This document shows, piece after piece, positions 42,953-52,235 of a DNA stretch of 54,784 bases. The position numbers were made by a program, and so were the translations under genes. A model generated the notes under the pieces. The model searched no databases. It was not told the origin of the DNA and worked only from the letters and a program-made list of their open reading frames with translations. Within the stretch, counting starts at the first letter, position 1. The number at the start of each line of letters is the position of its first letter. The stretch spans positions 1 through 54,784 of the forward strand of contig CAUUCF010000006.1 of the NCBI GenBank assembly GCA_963543695.1, in the 5' to 3' direction. This stretch comes from CAUUCF01 sp963543695 (GTDB taxonomy: Bacteria > Pseudomonadota > Gammaproteobacteria > UBA9339).

Positions 42953-43723
42953 TCACCATCCTCCCATCATAAACGAGGTTAAAATAAAATCTGCTCCTAA
43001 AACCATTAAAGAACCGTAAACTACCGTTTTAGTTGTTGATTGTCCTATTCCATCAGCAGTAGGTTTAGTATAAAAACCTTGGTAAACCGCAACCCAAGCG
43101 GTTAGAAAACCAAATACAAAAGGTTTAACTACTACACCGTTAATTACGTCAACCACGAAATCAACCGCACTTTGCATATTAGCCCAAAATTGCCCTGCAT
43201 CAACGCCTAACCACAAAACGCCTACTAAATATCCTCCAAAAACAGCGATCACACAAAAAATCACGGTTAAAATCGGTAAAGATAAAATACTCGCCCAAAA
43301 CCTAGGAGCAATCACCCGATAAAAAGGATCTACTGCCATCATTTCCATACTAGTTAACTGTTCTGTTGTACGCATCAGCCCAATTTCCGCCGATAATGAA
43401 GAGCCGGCTCTTCCCACAAACAATAACGCACTCACTACCGGGCCTAATTCACGGATCACCGATAAAGCAACTAATTGCCCCAATTGCTGAGCAGTACCGA
43501 ATTTAGCTAAAATAGAATAGCCTTGTAACGCCATAATCATTCCTATGAATAACCCAGAAATTAAAATTACCGATAAGGAAATTACCCCAACTTTATAGAT
43601 CTGGTTAATAATTAGACGTATAGAACACCAACGCCATTTTGAGCTTAATAATTGTCCAAGAAATAAAGTAGCGTGACCAATTTGCTGACAATAAGCAACT
43701 ATTTTTAAATTTCGCATTTTCAT
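42953..43723 (-). CDS. mlaE: ABC permease MlaE
   Basis: Inner-membrane permease of the MlaFEDB phospholipid transporter, 256 residues (260 in E. coli). The conserved segments RELGPVVSALLFVGRAGSSLSAEIG and MRTTEQLTSMEMMAVDP are present, along with about six hydrophobic helices and the Gly-rich C-terminus. Overlaps mlaF by 4 bp and abuts mlaD. Confidence 0.95.
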   Translation of the reverse strand: MKMRNLKIVAYCQQIGHATLFLGQLLSSKWRWCSIRLIINQIYKVGVISLSVILISGLFIGMIMALQGYSILAKFGTAQQLGQLVALSVIRELGPVVSALLFVGRAGSSLSAEIGLMRTTEQLTSMEMMAVDPFYRVIAPRFWASILSLPILTVIFCVIAVFGGYLVGVLWLGVDAGQFWANMQSAVDFVVDVINGVVVKPFVFGFLTAWVAVYQGFYTKPTADGIGQSTTKTVVYGSLMVLGADFILTSFMMGGW

Positions 43724-44514
43724 ATTCCTAAGTCTTGATAGTAATCACATGTTGCAGGATAATGAAAAGAAATCGGACCATCAGCCTGTCCCGTTAAAAA
43801 TTGGTTTAATAATTGAGAATCATTGCTATTAATTTGCGCTGGCGTTCCTTCCCCAATTATCTGACCGTTTGCCATCACATAAACAAAGTCCGCAATGGCT
43901 AACGTCTCTTGTACGTCATGCGAAACAACGATCGAAGTAATCCCTAAATTTTGGTTGACTTCTTTGATCAATTTAACCAATACCCCCATCGACACCGGAT
44001 CTTGACCGGCAAATGGTTCATCGTATAACATTAATTGCGGATTAGTCACTAAAGCCCTGGCTAAAGCAACTCTTCTTGCCATTCCTCCCGATAATTCGGA
44101 AGGCATTAAACGGATAGCCCCTCTTAAACCTACCATTTCTAATTGAATTAAGACGATTTTTCTAATTACTTCTCCCGGAAGACGGTATTGTTCTCTTAAC
44201 GGGAAAGCAACGTTTTCGTAAACGTTTAAATTTGTAAATAAAGCTCCGCTTTGAAATAAAAAACCTATTTGACGCCGTAAACTAAACAAAGCTTTTCGTG
44301 TTAACCCTAAAATCGAACGTTCGTCAATCAAAATATCTCCTGTATGAGGAGATAATTCTCCAGCAATTAACCTTAACAACGTAGTTTTACCGCAGCCACT
44401 AGGCCCCAAAATAGCAACCACACTCCCTTTCGGAATCGTCATCGATAAACCACGAAAAATATACCGATCATTTCGTAAAAAAACCACGTTTTTCAATTTA
44501 ACTTCTTTACTCAA
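43720..44514 (-). CDS. mlaF: ABC ATPase MlaF
   Basis: ATPase of the MlaFEDB transporter. The 264-residue product has Walker A GPSGCGKTT (37-45), signature LSGGMARR, Walker B LMLYDEPFAGQDP and the H-loop SHD. It starts at TTG 44514 with AGAGG 6 nt upstream (44521-44525). First gene of mlaFEDCB; mlaA is at 8514-9236, so the whole pathway is encoded in this window. Confidence 0.95.
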   Translation of the reverse strand: MSKEVKLKNVVFLRNDRYIFRGLSMTIPKGSVVAILGPSGCGKTTLLRLIAGELSPHTGDILIDERSILGLTRKALFSLRRQIGFLFQSGALFTNLNVYENVAFPLREQYRLPGEVIRKIVLIQLEMVGLRGAIRLMPSELSGGMARRVALARALVTNPQLMLYDEPFAGQDPVSMGVLVKLIKEVNQNLGITSIVVSHDVQETLAIADFVYVMANGQIIGEGTPAQINSNDSQLLNQFLTGQADGPISFHYPATCDYYQDLGI

Positions 44515-44579
44515 GTTATTCCTCTAAGAAAAACTTAATAAAAGGATGCCCGATTCCGTCTGTAAAAGCAAGTAAAATC

Positions 44580-45455
44580 TTAGCGGACATAATCTTTTAA
44601 ATATTCGGCAAATTCGCTTCCTACTTCTTGATGATTAACCCCCAATTCTACCGTAGCCTTTAAATAACCTAGTTTACTTCCACAATCGAAACGTTTCCCT
44701 TCAAAACAATAAGCATATACTTTTTGAGATAACAATAATTGGTCTATTCCGTCTACTAACTGAATCTCTCCTCCCGCTCCTTTTTGAGTTTTCTCTAATA
44801 AAGCAAAAATCTCCGGCATTAATAGGTAACGCCCGATTGACGCAACGTTAGAGGGTGCTTTATCTGGGCTTGGTTTTTCGATAATTTTATTAATCGGTAA
44901 ATAAGCACCGGTCATTAAAGTTTTTTCATCAATAGCAACGATTCCATATTTAACCGTCTCCTCCCAATCTACTACTTGGCAAGCCAAGATATTGGTTTGC
45001 AATTTATTAAATAATTCTACCATCTGCGTTAAACAAGGTTGAACACTGTAAATTAAATCGTCCGCTAATAATACCGCAAACGGTTCATTACCCACTAACT
45101 GTTTAGCTGCCAAAACCGCATGTCCTAATCCTAAAGGATAATTTTGTCTGACGTAAGCAACACTAACGTGCGCCGGAAGAATGTTTTTTACTAACGATAA
45201 TAAAGCCAGTTTATTTTTATTTGCTAAAGTACTTTCGAGTTCAAAATTAGAATCAAAATGGTTTTCAATGGCTGATTTACTAGAACTAGTAACAAAAATA
45301 ATTTGAGTAATTCCGGCAGCAACCGCTTCTTCCACGGCATATTGAATTAAAGGCTTATCCACAATCGGTAACATCTCTTTAGGAGTAGCTTTCGTAGCAG
45401 GTAAAAACCTAGTACCTAAACCAGCTACTGGAAAAACGGCTTTTCTAATATTCAT
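44580..45455 (-). CDS. galU: UTP-glucose-1-phosphate uridylyltransferase
   Basis: Makes UDP-glucose from glucose-1-phosphate and UTP for surface polysaccharide and osmolyte synthesis. The 291-residue product begins KAVFPVAGLGTRFLPATKATPKEMLPIVDKP, the nucleotide-binding signature, with FAVLLADDLI and GKRFDCGSKLGYL later. It stands alone between the mlaF gene and an orphan gene. Confidence 0.96.
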   Translation of the reverse strand: MNIRKAVFPVAGLGTRFLPATKATPKEMLPIVDKPLIQYAVEEAVAAGITQIIFVTSSSKSAIENHFDSNFELESTLANKNKLALLSLVKNILPAHVSVAYVRQNYPLGLGHAVLAAKQLVGNEPFAVLLADDLIYSVQPCLTQMVELFNKLQTNILACQVVDWEETVKYGIVAIDEKTLMTGAYLPINKIIEKPSPDKAPSNVASIGRYLLMPEIFALLEKTQKGAGGEIQLVDGIDQLLLSQKVYAYCFEGKRFDCGSKLGYLKATVELGVNHQEVGSEFAEYLKDYVR

Positions 45456-45541
45456 GCTATTCTAATCTAAATAATTAATCTTACTTAAAATGATAACATA
45501 TTTATAACGACAAATACAAAATAATTATCGAAAAATTAAAT

Positions 45542-46042
45542 TTAGTTAGGTAACGTTTCAAAAGCTTTATTAAAAAGAGCTTCTCTCAATAAATTTTTTT
45601 TCAATAATAAAAGATTACGGCATAAATTAATTTGTTCTTGAGTACCGTTGCGACCAATATAAGTTAATTTTTCTAAGATGATTGGCTCTTCCGTATAAGA
45701 AATATAACCTTTATGATAAGTAAAAGTCTGTATTATTTCCATTACGATAATGGCTAAATAATGATCAACATTCATGATCATTTCTTGAAATAAAATATGC
45801 GACTTTAAAAATGAGGTGACTTCCTTTAAAAGTTTCCCAAAAGCTTTATTTTCAGAATAGATACTTAATTCACTATTTAATACTAATTGGATTTGTTTTA
45901 AATAAGCTAATAAGTTTACAGAACTTTCATTTTGTAAATTTTTACACAAAAACTGACTGTTTAAGGGTACATAATTTATCTTTTTTAAAAAAGAGCAATA
46001 ACGTAAAATAATTTCAATTATTATTTTTCTGTTCTGTATCAT
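45542..46042 (-). CDS. Unassigned 166-residue helical protein
   Basis: I do not recognise this protein. It is predominantly helical (long Leu/Ile/Asn/Lys-rich segments such as LLAYLKQIQLVLNSELS), has no signal peptide or membrane helix and contains three cysteines (C16, C28, C141). It has its own strong promoter (46094-46121) and sits alone between galU and the ftsY pair, so it is expressed independently. The A+T content appears higher than its neighbours'. Acquisition or rapid divergence could explain the lack of recognisable family. Confidence 0.65.
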   Translation of the reverse strand: MIQNRKIIIEIILRYCSFLKKINYVPLNSQFLCKNLQNESSVNLLAYLKQIQLVLNSELSIYSENKAFGKLLKEVTSFLKSHILFQEMIMNVDHYLAIIVMEIIQTFTYHKGYISYTEEPIILEKLTYIGRNGTQEQINLCRNLLLLKKNLLREALFNKAFETLPN

Positions 46043-46093
46043 ACTCTAATATTTTAAAATATCGTTTCCGTATAAATTGCTTGACTCAGCTTT

Positions 46094-46121
46094 ATGATAT
46101 ACTTCCAACTTTAAATGTCAA
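46094..46121 (-). promoter_or_regulatory. Predicted strong promoter of the 166-residue gene
   Basis: Minus-strand TTGACA (46116-46121, perfect), 16 bp spacer, TATCAT (46094-46099, five of six), about 52 bp upstream of the ATG. Among the best matches in the window. Confidence 0.7.
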
Positions 46122-46237
46122 TTTAAAAAACTTAACACGATACTTTAATTAAACGCAATGGTAAGGCATTAATCACGATAATCTAGAAAAAATAATGATA
46201 TTTTGCTTAAAAAAAGCATTATGAAAATAAAATATAA

Positions 46238-46918
46238 TTAATTTTTTGTACCATAAAATGGCCAATTAACTTTTCCAATGACACTTCCTAATCCAAAACC
46301 CATTATTGGCCAAATCATCTCGTTTATTATCAACCCCAAATGAGTATGCAAAACGCCTATTATTCCTAAACAAAACAAGATTATTTCTAATATTAAATGA
46401 TTCTCTTTTCGCCTTAATGATTTGCTAACCAAGATTAAACCGAATCCTACTACCCATTTTAACCCTTTAAAAATTAAACGTTGTTTTAAATAATTCGTTC
46501 GTTGTTGAAAAAGCCCGGCAACTTCATAATTAGGTTCTAAAACCGCCGACACCCCTTTTAACTGTTTTAATTTAGCGATTAATTGGGTCCAATTTTGATA
46601 ATCTAATTGACTAGGGTAGACGATTAGAACTTCTGGTAGCGTTAAATCTTTCAAACTCCCTGCATTGATTTCCAATTGCGTTGCTAAAAATTTCTTGCCG
46701 TTTTCACGGTCGTAGTATTCACCGTTAGCGACCTCAGGTTCATTAATAATCGCTTGAGCAAACTCTACTCCGTTAGTATTTAAAACTACCGTTAAAGCTA
46801 AAGCTTTAGTCATTTCGGTCTGAAAAGTCAACAAATTTTGCTTTAAAAATAAGTCTGCTAACCACAAACTACCTACCCAAATTCCCAAACAAACGATACT
46901 AAGATATTTCATTTTCAA
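46238..46918 (-). CDS. Short FtsX-like membrane protein
   Basis: The 226-residue product occupies the ftsX position after ftsY but no ftsE is present. It has one N-terminal helix (about 5-25), a periplasmic domain ending LPEVLIVYPSQLDY...LKQLKGVSAVLEPNYEVAGLF (shown in pieces; the L-P-x-x-I/L-x-V-x-P and L-x-G-V-x-x-V pattern is FtsX-like) and then three weaker helices. FtsX is normally about 300-350 residues and pairs with FtsE to activate septal hydrolases. Start TTG 46918 has GAGG 6 nt upstream; ATG 46912 is the alternative. It overlaps ftsY by 20 bp. Confidence 0.6.
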   Translation of the reverse strand: MKMKYLSIVCLGIWVGSLWLADLFLKQNLLTFQTEMTKALALTVVLNTNGVEFAQAIINEPEVANGEYYDRENGKKFLATQLEINAGSLKDLTLPEVLIVYPSQLDYQNWTQLIAKLKQLKGVSAVLEPNYEVAGLFQQRTNYLKQRLIFKGLKWVVGFGLILVSKSLRRKENHLILEIILFCLGIIGVLHTHLGLIINEMIWPIMGFGLGSVIGKVNWPFYGTKN

Positions 46919-47849
46919 AAATAGCCTCTACAAATGCTTGCGGATCAAACGGTAATAAATCTTCACTTCGTTCTCCCACCCCAACGCAATAAATAGGTAA
47001 TTTAGTCATTTTACTAATGGCAAAAATGGCTCCTCCTTTAGCACTACCGTCCATTTTCGTTAAAATTAATCCGGTGACTTGGAGGTGTTTACTAAATTCT
47101 TCTACTTGTTGCAAAGCGTTTTGCCCAATATTCGCATCTAAAACTAAAATGATTTCTTGAGGTAAACGATCATCGATTTTTTTTAAACAACGTTCTATTT
47201 TCTTTAATTCGTTCATTAAATTAGCGTTATTATGCAACCGCCCGGCAGTATCCGCCAACAGTAAATCACAATGACGAGCTTTAGCTGCTTGATAAGCATC
47301 GAAAATTACCGCTGCACTATCAGCACCCGTTTTTTGGCTAATTACTGGAATAGCTAAGCGTTCCCCCCAAATTTTCAGCTGTTCAATTGCAGCTGCTCTG
47401 TAAGTATCGCCAGCCGCAAACATTACTTTCTTTTGTGCTTTTTTAAACTGTTCTCCTAATTTACCAATCGTCGTCGTTTTTCCTGTACCGTTAACTCCAA
47501 TCAATAACAATACCGTCAACTGATCAGGAGATAATGCTAATTTTTTTTGATTAACCTGTAAAATTTGTACTAAATACCGTTTAACGTTTTCTATCATTAA
47601 AGCTGGATCGGTAATCTTTTCTTTTCTAATTAAAGTTAAAATTTCATCCGTAACTTTAGGCCCTAAATCAGCCATTAATAAACGTTCTTCTAAAAAAGTA
47701 TAAATTTCCTCGTTCGAAGCTGATTTAAATAAATTTTGAAACAATTGCAGAAATTTAGTACTAGTTTTACGTAACCCTTTCCACCAAGGATTCTTTTGTG
47801 AAGGATCGGATGGAGATGCTGCTTGTTTTTGCTTCTTAAAAAACCACAT
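46899..47849 (-). CDS. ftsY: Signal recognition particle receptor FtsY
   Basis: SRP GTPase that delivers ribosome-nascent-chain complexes to the translocon. The 316-residue product lacks the long acidic A domain of E. coli FtsY (497 residues) and consists essentially of the NG domain: P-loop GVNGTGKTTT, DTAGRLHNN, LTKMDGSAKGGA and the closing GVGERSEDLLPFD. The N-terminus WFFKKQKQ is basic. It overlaps the FtsX-like gene by 20 bp; ftsE is missing. Confidence 0.96.
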   Translation of the reverse strand: MWFFKKQKQAASPSDPSQKNPWWKGLRKTSTKFLQLFQNLFKSASNEEIYTFLEERLLMADLGPKVTDEILTLIRKEKITDPALMIENVKRYLVQILQVNQKKLALSPDQLTVLLLIGVNGTGKTTTIGKLGEQFKKAQKKVMFAAGDTYRAAAIEQLKIWGERLAIPVISQKTGADSAAVIFDAYQAAKARHCDLLLADTAGRLHNNANLMNELKKIERCLKKIDDRLPQEIILVLDANIGQNALQQVEEFSKHLQVTGLILTKMDGSAKGGAIFAISKMTKLPIYCVGVGERSEDLLPFDPQAFVEAIFENEIS

Positions 47850-47944
47850 AGATTATTCCCTTCATCTGTTACTAAATAAATAATAACTAGTTTATTAAGA
47901 AAAATCGAGTATAAATTTCAACTATTCAAGGCATTGCTATCCCC

Positions 47945-48946
47945 TTAAAAAGAAACTTTACGATAAACCCCTTTTTTATGTACCTGGTTTAATTTAGTTT
48001 CTAGAGCGGTTAGAAAATGAGCCGATACTACTGGCTCTATCTTTAGAAACCACCAATCATCTTCTAATGCTTGGTCAATAAATTTCACACTATCTTTTTC
48101 CGTCATCACGATCGTACGGTTTCGCGGCAAATCATTCGGCGTTAATTTAGCATGATCCCGAAACGCTAAAGAAATAAAAGATAATTTTAAATCTCTCAAC
48201 GTCGAGAAAAATTTTTCTGGATTACCTATCGCCGCAATGGCTAAAAAAGATGATCTGTTAAACGCCCGAACATCTAATTTATCACCCGTTTTTAAATTTT
48301 GAAAATATAGAGGTTTAACGTACATCGTATAATTTTCCGCTTGCTGTGCTGCTAATAACGTTCGGTTATTTAAATTTTCAACCACGAAATCTACCGTTTT
48401 TAAACGAGTAATTGGTTCTCGTAAAGGCCCTGCCGGCAGACAAAAACCATTTCCAAACCCTCGTAAACGATCTATGACTACCACTTCTAAAGTACGCGGT
48501 AAAGTAATTCGTTGTAACCCATCGTCACTTAAAATGAGGTTACATCCTAAATCAACTAAGCGTTTAATCCCTTTTTCTCTTTGGGGAGCAACAACGATCG
48601 GTACTTCACAATTTTTAGCTAACATTAAAGCTTCGTCTCCTACTAACGCCGCTTTCATCTTTGCTTCTACCACTAAAACTTGCCGATTACTTCCCCCGTA
48701 ACCCCGCATTAAAATACCCACTCGGTATTGACGTTGTTTTAGATATTTAGTTAAAGCAATAATTAAAGGAGTTTTTCCGTTACCTCCTACCGTTAAATTG
48801 CCAATAATGATTAGAGGAACCGGTAAAACCTCTTGTTTGGTTGGCCATTGTTTTCTACTCCAAACGATCAACCGGTATAACCAACTCAAAGGTAATAATA
48901 AGTAATTTAAAAAAGTACGATGATATAAATAATCAGACTTCATCAT
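47945..48946 (-). CDS. lpxK: Tetraacyldisaccharide 4'-kinase
   Basis: Phosphorylates the 4' position of the lipid A disaccharide at the inner membrane. The 333-residue product has an N-terminal amphipathic/hydrophobic segment, the P-loop NLTVGGNGKTP (near 49-59), GYGG and LSDDGLQ blocks. Its presence implies lipopolysaccharide with lipid A. It overlaps era by 14 bp; the common partner msbA is not adjacent. Confidence 0.94.
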   Translation of the reverse strand: MMKSDYLYHRTFLNYLLLPLSWLYRLIVWSRKQWPTKQEVLPVPLIIIGNLTVGGNGKTPLIIALTKYLKQRQYRVGILMRGYGGSNRQVLVVEAKMKAALVGDEALMLAKNCEVPIVVAPQREKGIKRLVDLGCNLILSDDGLQRITLPRTLEVVVIDRLRGFGNGFCLPAGPLREPITRLKTVDFVVENLNNRTLLAAQQAENYTMYVKPLYFQNLKTGDKLDVRAFNRSSFLAIAAIGNPEKFFSTLRDLKLSFISLAFRDHAKLTPNDLPRNRTIVMTEKDSVKFIDQALEDDWWFLKIEPVVSAHFLTALETKLNQVHKKGVYRKVSF

Positions 48947-49826
48947 AACCTAAAGCTAATAAAGTTTTAGCATCACGAGTCCAATTTTTTTTAACTTTAA
49001 CCCATAAAGATAAAAAGACTTTTTGACCAAAATGTTTTTCTAAATCAATCCGTGATAGTATCCCTATTTCTTTAATTTTTTCCCCCTTATCTCCGATAAT
49101 AATAACCCTTTGTCCTCGCCTTTCTACATAAATAGTAGCTAAAATCTTCATTACTTTCTGATTCTCTTCTAATTTATCAACCATTACCGTTAACGAATAA
49201 GGTAATTCTCCTCCTAGCAAGCGTATTAATTTTTCCCTAATGACTTCCGCAATGAAAAAGTTCTTACTACGATCGGTCAACTGATTTTGAGGAAAATACC
49301 AAGGATTTTCAGGTAAATAACGACGAATACTTTCTTTTAATTCCTCTAGATTAGGACTATATTTAGCAGAAAAGGTTATTATTTGTTCGAAATGAAAAGC
49401 TTTTTCCATTTTGGCTTTAAAGAAAGTTAAAGTACTCGGTTGTTTAATTAAATCTATTTTATTAATTAAAAGTAAAACCGGTAAATTAATCTTTTGCAGT
49501 TTTTCCGCAATCGCGTCTTCTCCTTCATCCCATTTAGTACCGTTTGTGATCCATATAATTAAATCGGCTTCTCTAGCAAATTGGTAAGCGACTTGGTTAG
49601 TATAAGTAGTTAAAAGATTTTTCGGTACCGAACAAACACCGGGAGTATCCAAATAAACCGTTTGATAATTCTGAAAATTGTCGACTCCTAAAATACGATG
49701 CCGAGTAGTTTGTGCTTTACGACTAACGATGCTAATTTTCTGCCCTATTAAACGATTTAACAACGTTGATTTTCCCGCATTAGGACGACCAATAATGGCT
49801 ACGTAGCCCGCATAAGTTTTGTTCAT
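48933..49826 (-). CDS. era: GTPase Era
   Basis: Essential GTPase for 30S assembly that binds the 16S rRNA 3' end. The 297-residue product has G1 GRPNAGKS (13-20), G3 DTPGV (DTPG), G4 NKID and a C-terminal KH domain (IIIGDKGEKIKEIG). It overlaps rnc by 4 bp and lpxK by 14 bp. The lepB-rnc-era order is conserved in gammaproteobacteria. Confidence 0.97.
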   Translation of the reverse strand: MNKTYAGYVAIIGRPNAGKSTLLNRLIGQKISIVSRKAQTTRHRILGVDNFQNYQTVYLDTPGVCSVPKNLLTTYTNQVAYQFAREADLIIWITNGTKWDEGEDAIAEKLQKINLPVLLLINKIDLIKQPSTLTFFKAKMEKAFHFEQIITFSAKYSPNLEELKESIRRYLPENPWYFPQNQLTDRSKNFFIAEVIREKLIRLLGGELPYSLTVMVDKLEENQKVMKILATIYVERRGQRVIIIGDKGEKIKEIGILSRIDLEKHFGQKVFLSLWVKVKKNWTRDAKTLLALGYDEV

Positions 49827-50470
49827 GATACCCCTAATAATTCTAAAAGCGTTTGAGCAATCATTTGTTCTGTTTGTTTTTTCGTCCGCCCTTCTTTAAC
49901 TACGATTAATTGCGCTTCTGTAATTTTTCCCTGCATTTTAAAAAGCTTAGCGTTGTCTTTACCTTGCGTTGCAATTAAACGGTATTGAGGCAATTGCCAT
50001 TTTCGCTTTTGCGTTAATTCTTGTAAACGACTTTTCGCGTCTTTAATAACCGGCGCATCTAAAATCGGAGCGTACCATTCCCCAATTCGATCCTTAACCG
50101 CCGTTAATCCTCCATCTAAATAAATCGCTCCAATTAAAGCTTCCATTGCATCTGCTAAAATAGACCGATGTAAAGTTAATAGGTTATCCGTATTTAAATC
50201 CGTCCCTTTAAATTGTAAATAAACGTTTAAATGGAGTTTCTCAGCTAAATTAGCTAAAATTTCGCTATTAACTAAATTAGCTCTTAAGCGACTTAAATCT
50301 CCTTCGTTTAAATCAGGGTACCGTAAAAACAAAATTTCCCCAATGACAAAATCTAAAATAGCATCGCCTAAAAATTCTAATCGTTCATTACTCCTTAGTT
50401 TTAAACTACGATGACGTAACGCTTCTTCTAACCAATGCTTATCTTTAAAACGGTATCCAATATCTAACAT
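49823..50470 (-). CDS. rnc: Ribonuclease III
   Basis: Double-strand RNA endonuclease that processes rRNA precursors and some mRNAs. The 215-residue product has the catalytic signature NERLEFLGDAILDFV (28-42) and a C-terminal double-stranded RNA-binding domain (about 145-215, KSRLQELTQKRKWQLPQYRL). It follows lepB by 5 bp and overlaps era by 4 bp. Recycling of RNase III by autoregulation is usual but was not evident in the leader here. Confidence 0.97.
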   Translation of the reverse strand: MLDIGYRFKDKHWLEEALRHRSLKLRSNERLEFLGDAILDFVIGEILFLRYPDLNEGDLSRLRANLVNSEILANLAEKLHLNVYLQFKGTDLNTDNLLTLHRSILADAMEALIGAIYLDGGLTAVKDRIGEWYAPILDAPVIKDAKSRLQELTQKRKWQLPQYRLIATQGKDNAKLFKMQGKITEAQLIVVKEGRTKKQTEQMIAQTLLELLGVS

Positions 50471-50475
50471 TAATG

Positions 50476-51261
50476 TTACAATTTTTGATATAGATATTTA
50501 CCAATGCGATTAAAACGTATCCGATGATGAGTTTTATCCCAACTAAACCAAATCAAACAAGCTCTTCCTACTAAATGATTTTCTGGTACCATTCCCCACA
50601 TACGACTATCGTTACTACTATCCCGATTATCCCCTAGCACGAAAAAATGCCCCTCCGGAACAATACAATCCACTTCTGGAGCTAAATTATAATCTTTATG
50701 ATAAAGGTAATGTCTCGTGCCGTTTAAATTCTCTATTTTTAAAGTCACCGGTAAAAAAGGATCTGTACTTTGATCCAAAGTGATCCCTATTTCTTCTTGT
50801 TGCATAAGCTGATCGTTAACCATTAACTGCTTATTGCGGTAAACAACGTGATCTCCTGGTAAACCTACTATGCGTTTAATAAAAATACGTTGAGGATCAA
50901 CAGGATAACGAAATAACGCTAAATCCCCATATTTAGGACTACCGATCGACCAAATTTTCGTATTAAAAACGGGTAAACGTAACCCATAACGATACTGTTC
51001 TACTAAAATAAAATCTCCCGGCATAATCGTTGGCATTAAAGAACCAGAAGGAACTCGGTACGGTTGGAAAATAAACGACCTCACCACCAAAACGATTAAA
51101 AAAACGGAACATAAATCGTAAGCAACAGCTACCACTTTAGACCGTTGTAACCCTAATTTTTCGCGTCTCTTCGCTAAATAAATTTTATCTAACAAAATTA
51201 TGCCTGCTAAAACAACAGTAATCGTTGTTAATACTAACGGTATATCAAAATAAATTTTCAT
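50476..51261 (-). CDS. lepB: Signal peptidase I
   Basis: Inner-membrane serine protease that removes signal peptides from exported proteins. The 261-residue product has two N-terminal helices (about 5-25 and 48-64), the catalytic Ser S74 in PSGSLMPT, Lys K129 in IFIKRIVGLPGD and the GDNRDSSNDSR block. It precedes rnc and era in the standard order. The usual lepA upstream is absent; a gap of about 128 bp and an aldo/keto reductase gene lie there instead. Confidence 0.96.
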   Translation of the reverse strand: MKIYFDIPLVLTTITVVLAGIILLDKIYLAKRREKLGLQRSKVVAVAYDLCSVFLIVLVVRSFIFQPYRVPSGSLMPTIMPGDFILVEQYRYGLRLPVFNTKIWSIGSPKYGDLALFRYPVDPQRIFIKRIVGLPGDHVVYRNKQLMVNDQLMQQEEIGITLDQSTDPFLPVTLKIENLNGTRHYLYHKDYNLAPEVDCIVPEGHFFVLGDNRDSSNDSRMWGMVPENHLVGRACLIWFSWDKTHHRIRFNRIGKYLYQKL

Positions 51262-51389
51262 ACCAAAAGACTATCAACTTTTAAAGATTTGTAAAGTATT
51301 TTCTAAAAAGCTCCCTCTAAAACTAACTTAAATGACCATCTTTTAAGAAAAAAGCACCTAACCTTAATTCATTGCTTAATCTTAACGGC

Positions 51390-52193
51390 TTAAAAAATGA
51401 CTTGGTCTGGTTCCAACCCAGAAAAACCTTGTAACGGTAATTGATTAATTGTTTGTATTTCTTCTTGCGTTAACAAAAGAGGGGATTGCAAATTTTCTAG
51501 CAGATGTCCTGACTCTGTAGCACAAGGTAACGGAATAATCGCTTGTTGCATTAACCAACTCAAAGCAACTTGCGCAGACGTCACTTGATGTCGTTGAGCA
51601 AGGCTTTTTAAATAACGATTATTGAGAATTTTCCCAGTTCCTAAAGGACTCCATGCCTCCACAACGATCTGGTGTTGTCTACAAAAATGAATATTATCTG
51701 CCGGATAAAAACCAGGATGAATTTCTATTTGGTTAACCATTGGTTTAATTTTTGCAACGTTCAATAAAGCTTCTAAATGGTGAGGCAAAAAATTACTGAC
51801 CCCGATCATGTTAATTTTACCTTCTTGGTGTAAAGTTTCTAACGCTCGCCAAGTATCTCGATTAATTTGTTCTGCTTCCTGAAATTGTTTCTGATTTGCA
51901 GGCCAATGTATCAAATAGAGGTCTAAATATTTTACCTTTAATTTTTTTAAAGAAGTATTTAAAGCCCGACAAGCTCGATCATAACCACGCTCCGTGTTCC
52001 ATAATTTACTTGTAATAAATAAAGTGTTACGATCTATTTCCGTTTCTTGTAAAATTTCTCCTATGATTTGTTCATTTTCGTAATAAGCCGCCGTATCAAT
52101 CAGCCGATAACCAAGCTTAATCGCTTCTTTTAAAATTAATTTTAAATTTACTCCGTTTAATTTCCAAGTACCTAACCCTATTTTAGGCAACAT
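51390..52193 (-). CDS. Aldo/keto reductase
   Basis: NADPH-dependent reductase of 267 residues with the complete AKR tetrad: D33, Y38, K63 and H96 (DTAAYYEN, TSKLWNT, LIHWP). The fold signature GVSNF and the C-terminal IPLPCATESGHLLENL (NADPH region, normally IPKS) are present; closest by pattern to the 2,5-diketo-D-gluconate reductase group. Substrate cannot be inferred. It lies between mfd and lepB, probably cotranscribed with mfd (42-bp gap). Confidence 0.9.
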   Translation of the reverse strand: MLPKIGLGTWKLNGVNLKLILKEAIKLGYRLIDTAAYYENEQIIGEILQETEIDRNTLFITSKLWNTERGYDRACRALNTSLKKLKVKYLDLYLIHWPANQKQFQEAEQINRDTWRALETLHQEGKINMIGVSNFLPHHLEALLNVAKIKPMVNQIEIHPGFYPADNIHFCRQHQIVVEAWSPLGTGKILNNRYLKSLAQRHQVTSAQVALSWLMQQAIIPLPCATESGHLLENLQSPLLLTQEEIQTINQLPLQGFSGLEPDQVIF

Positions 52194-52235
52194 AAATTTC
52201 CCAAACTCTCCAATAATTAACCTAATCTACCATAA

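Noticed and set aside
46203..46222. Small hairpin TGCTT/AAGCA after the FtsX-like gene
   Set aside because: Only five base pairs and a T-filled loop; too weak to call a terminator.
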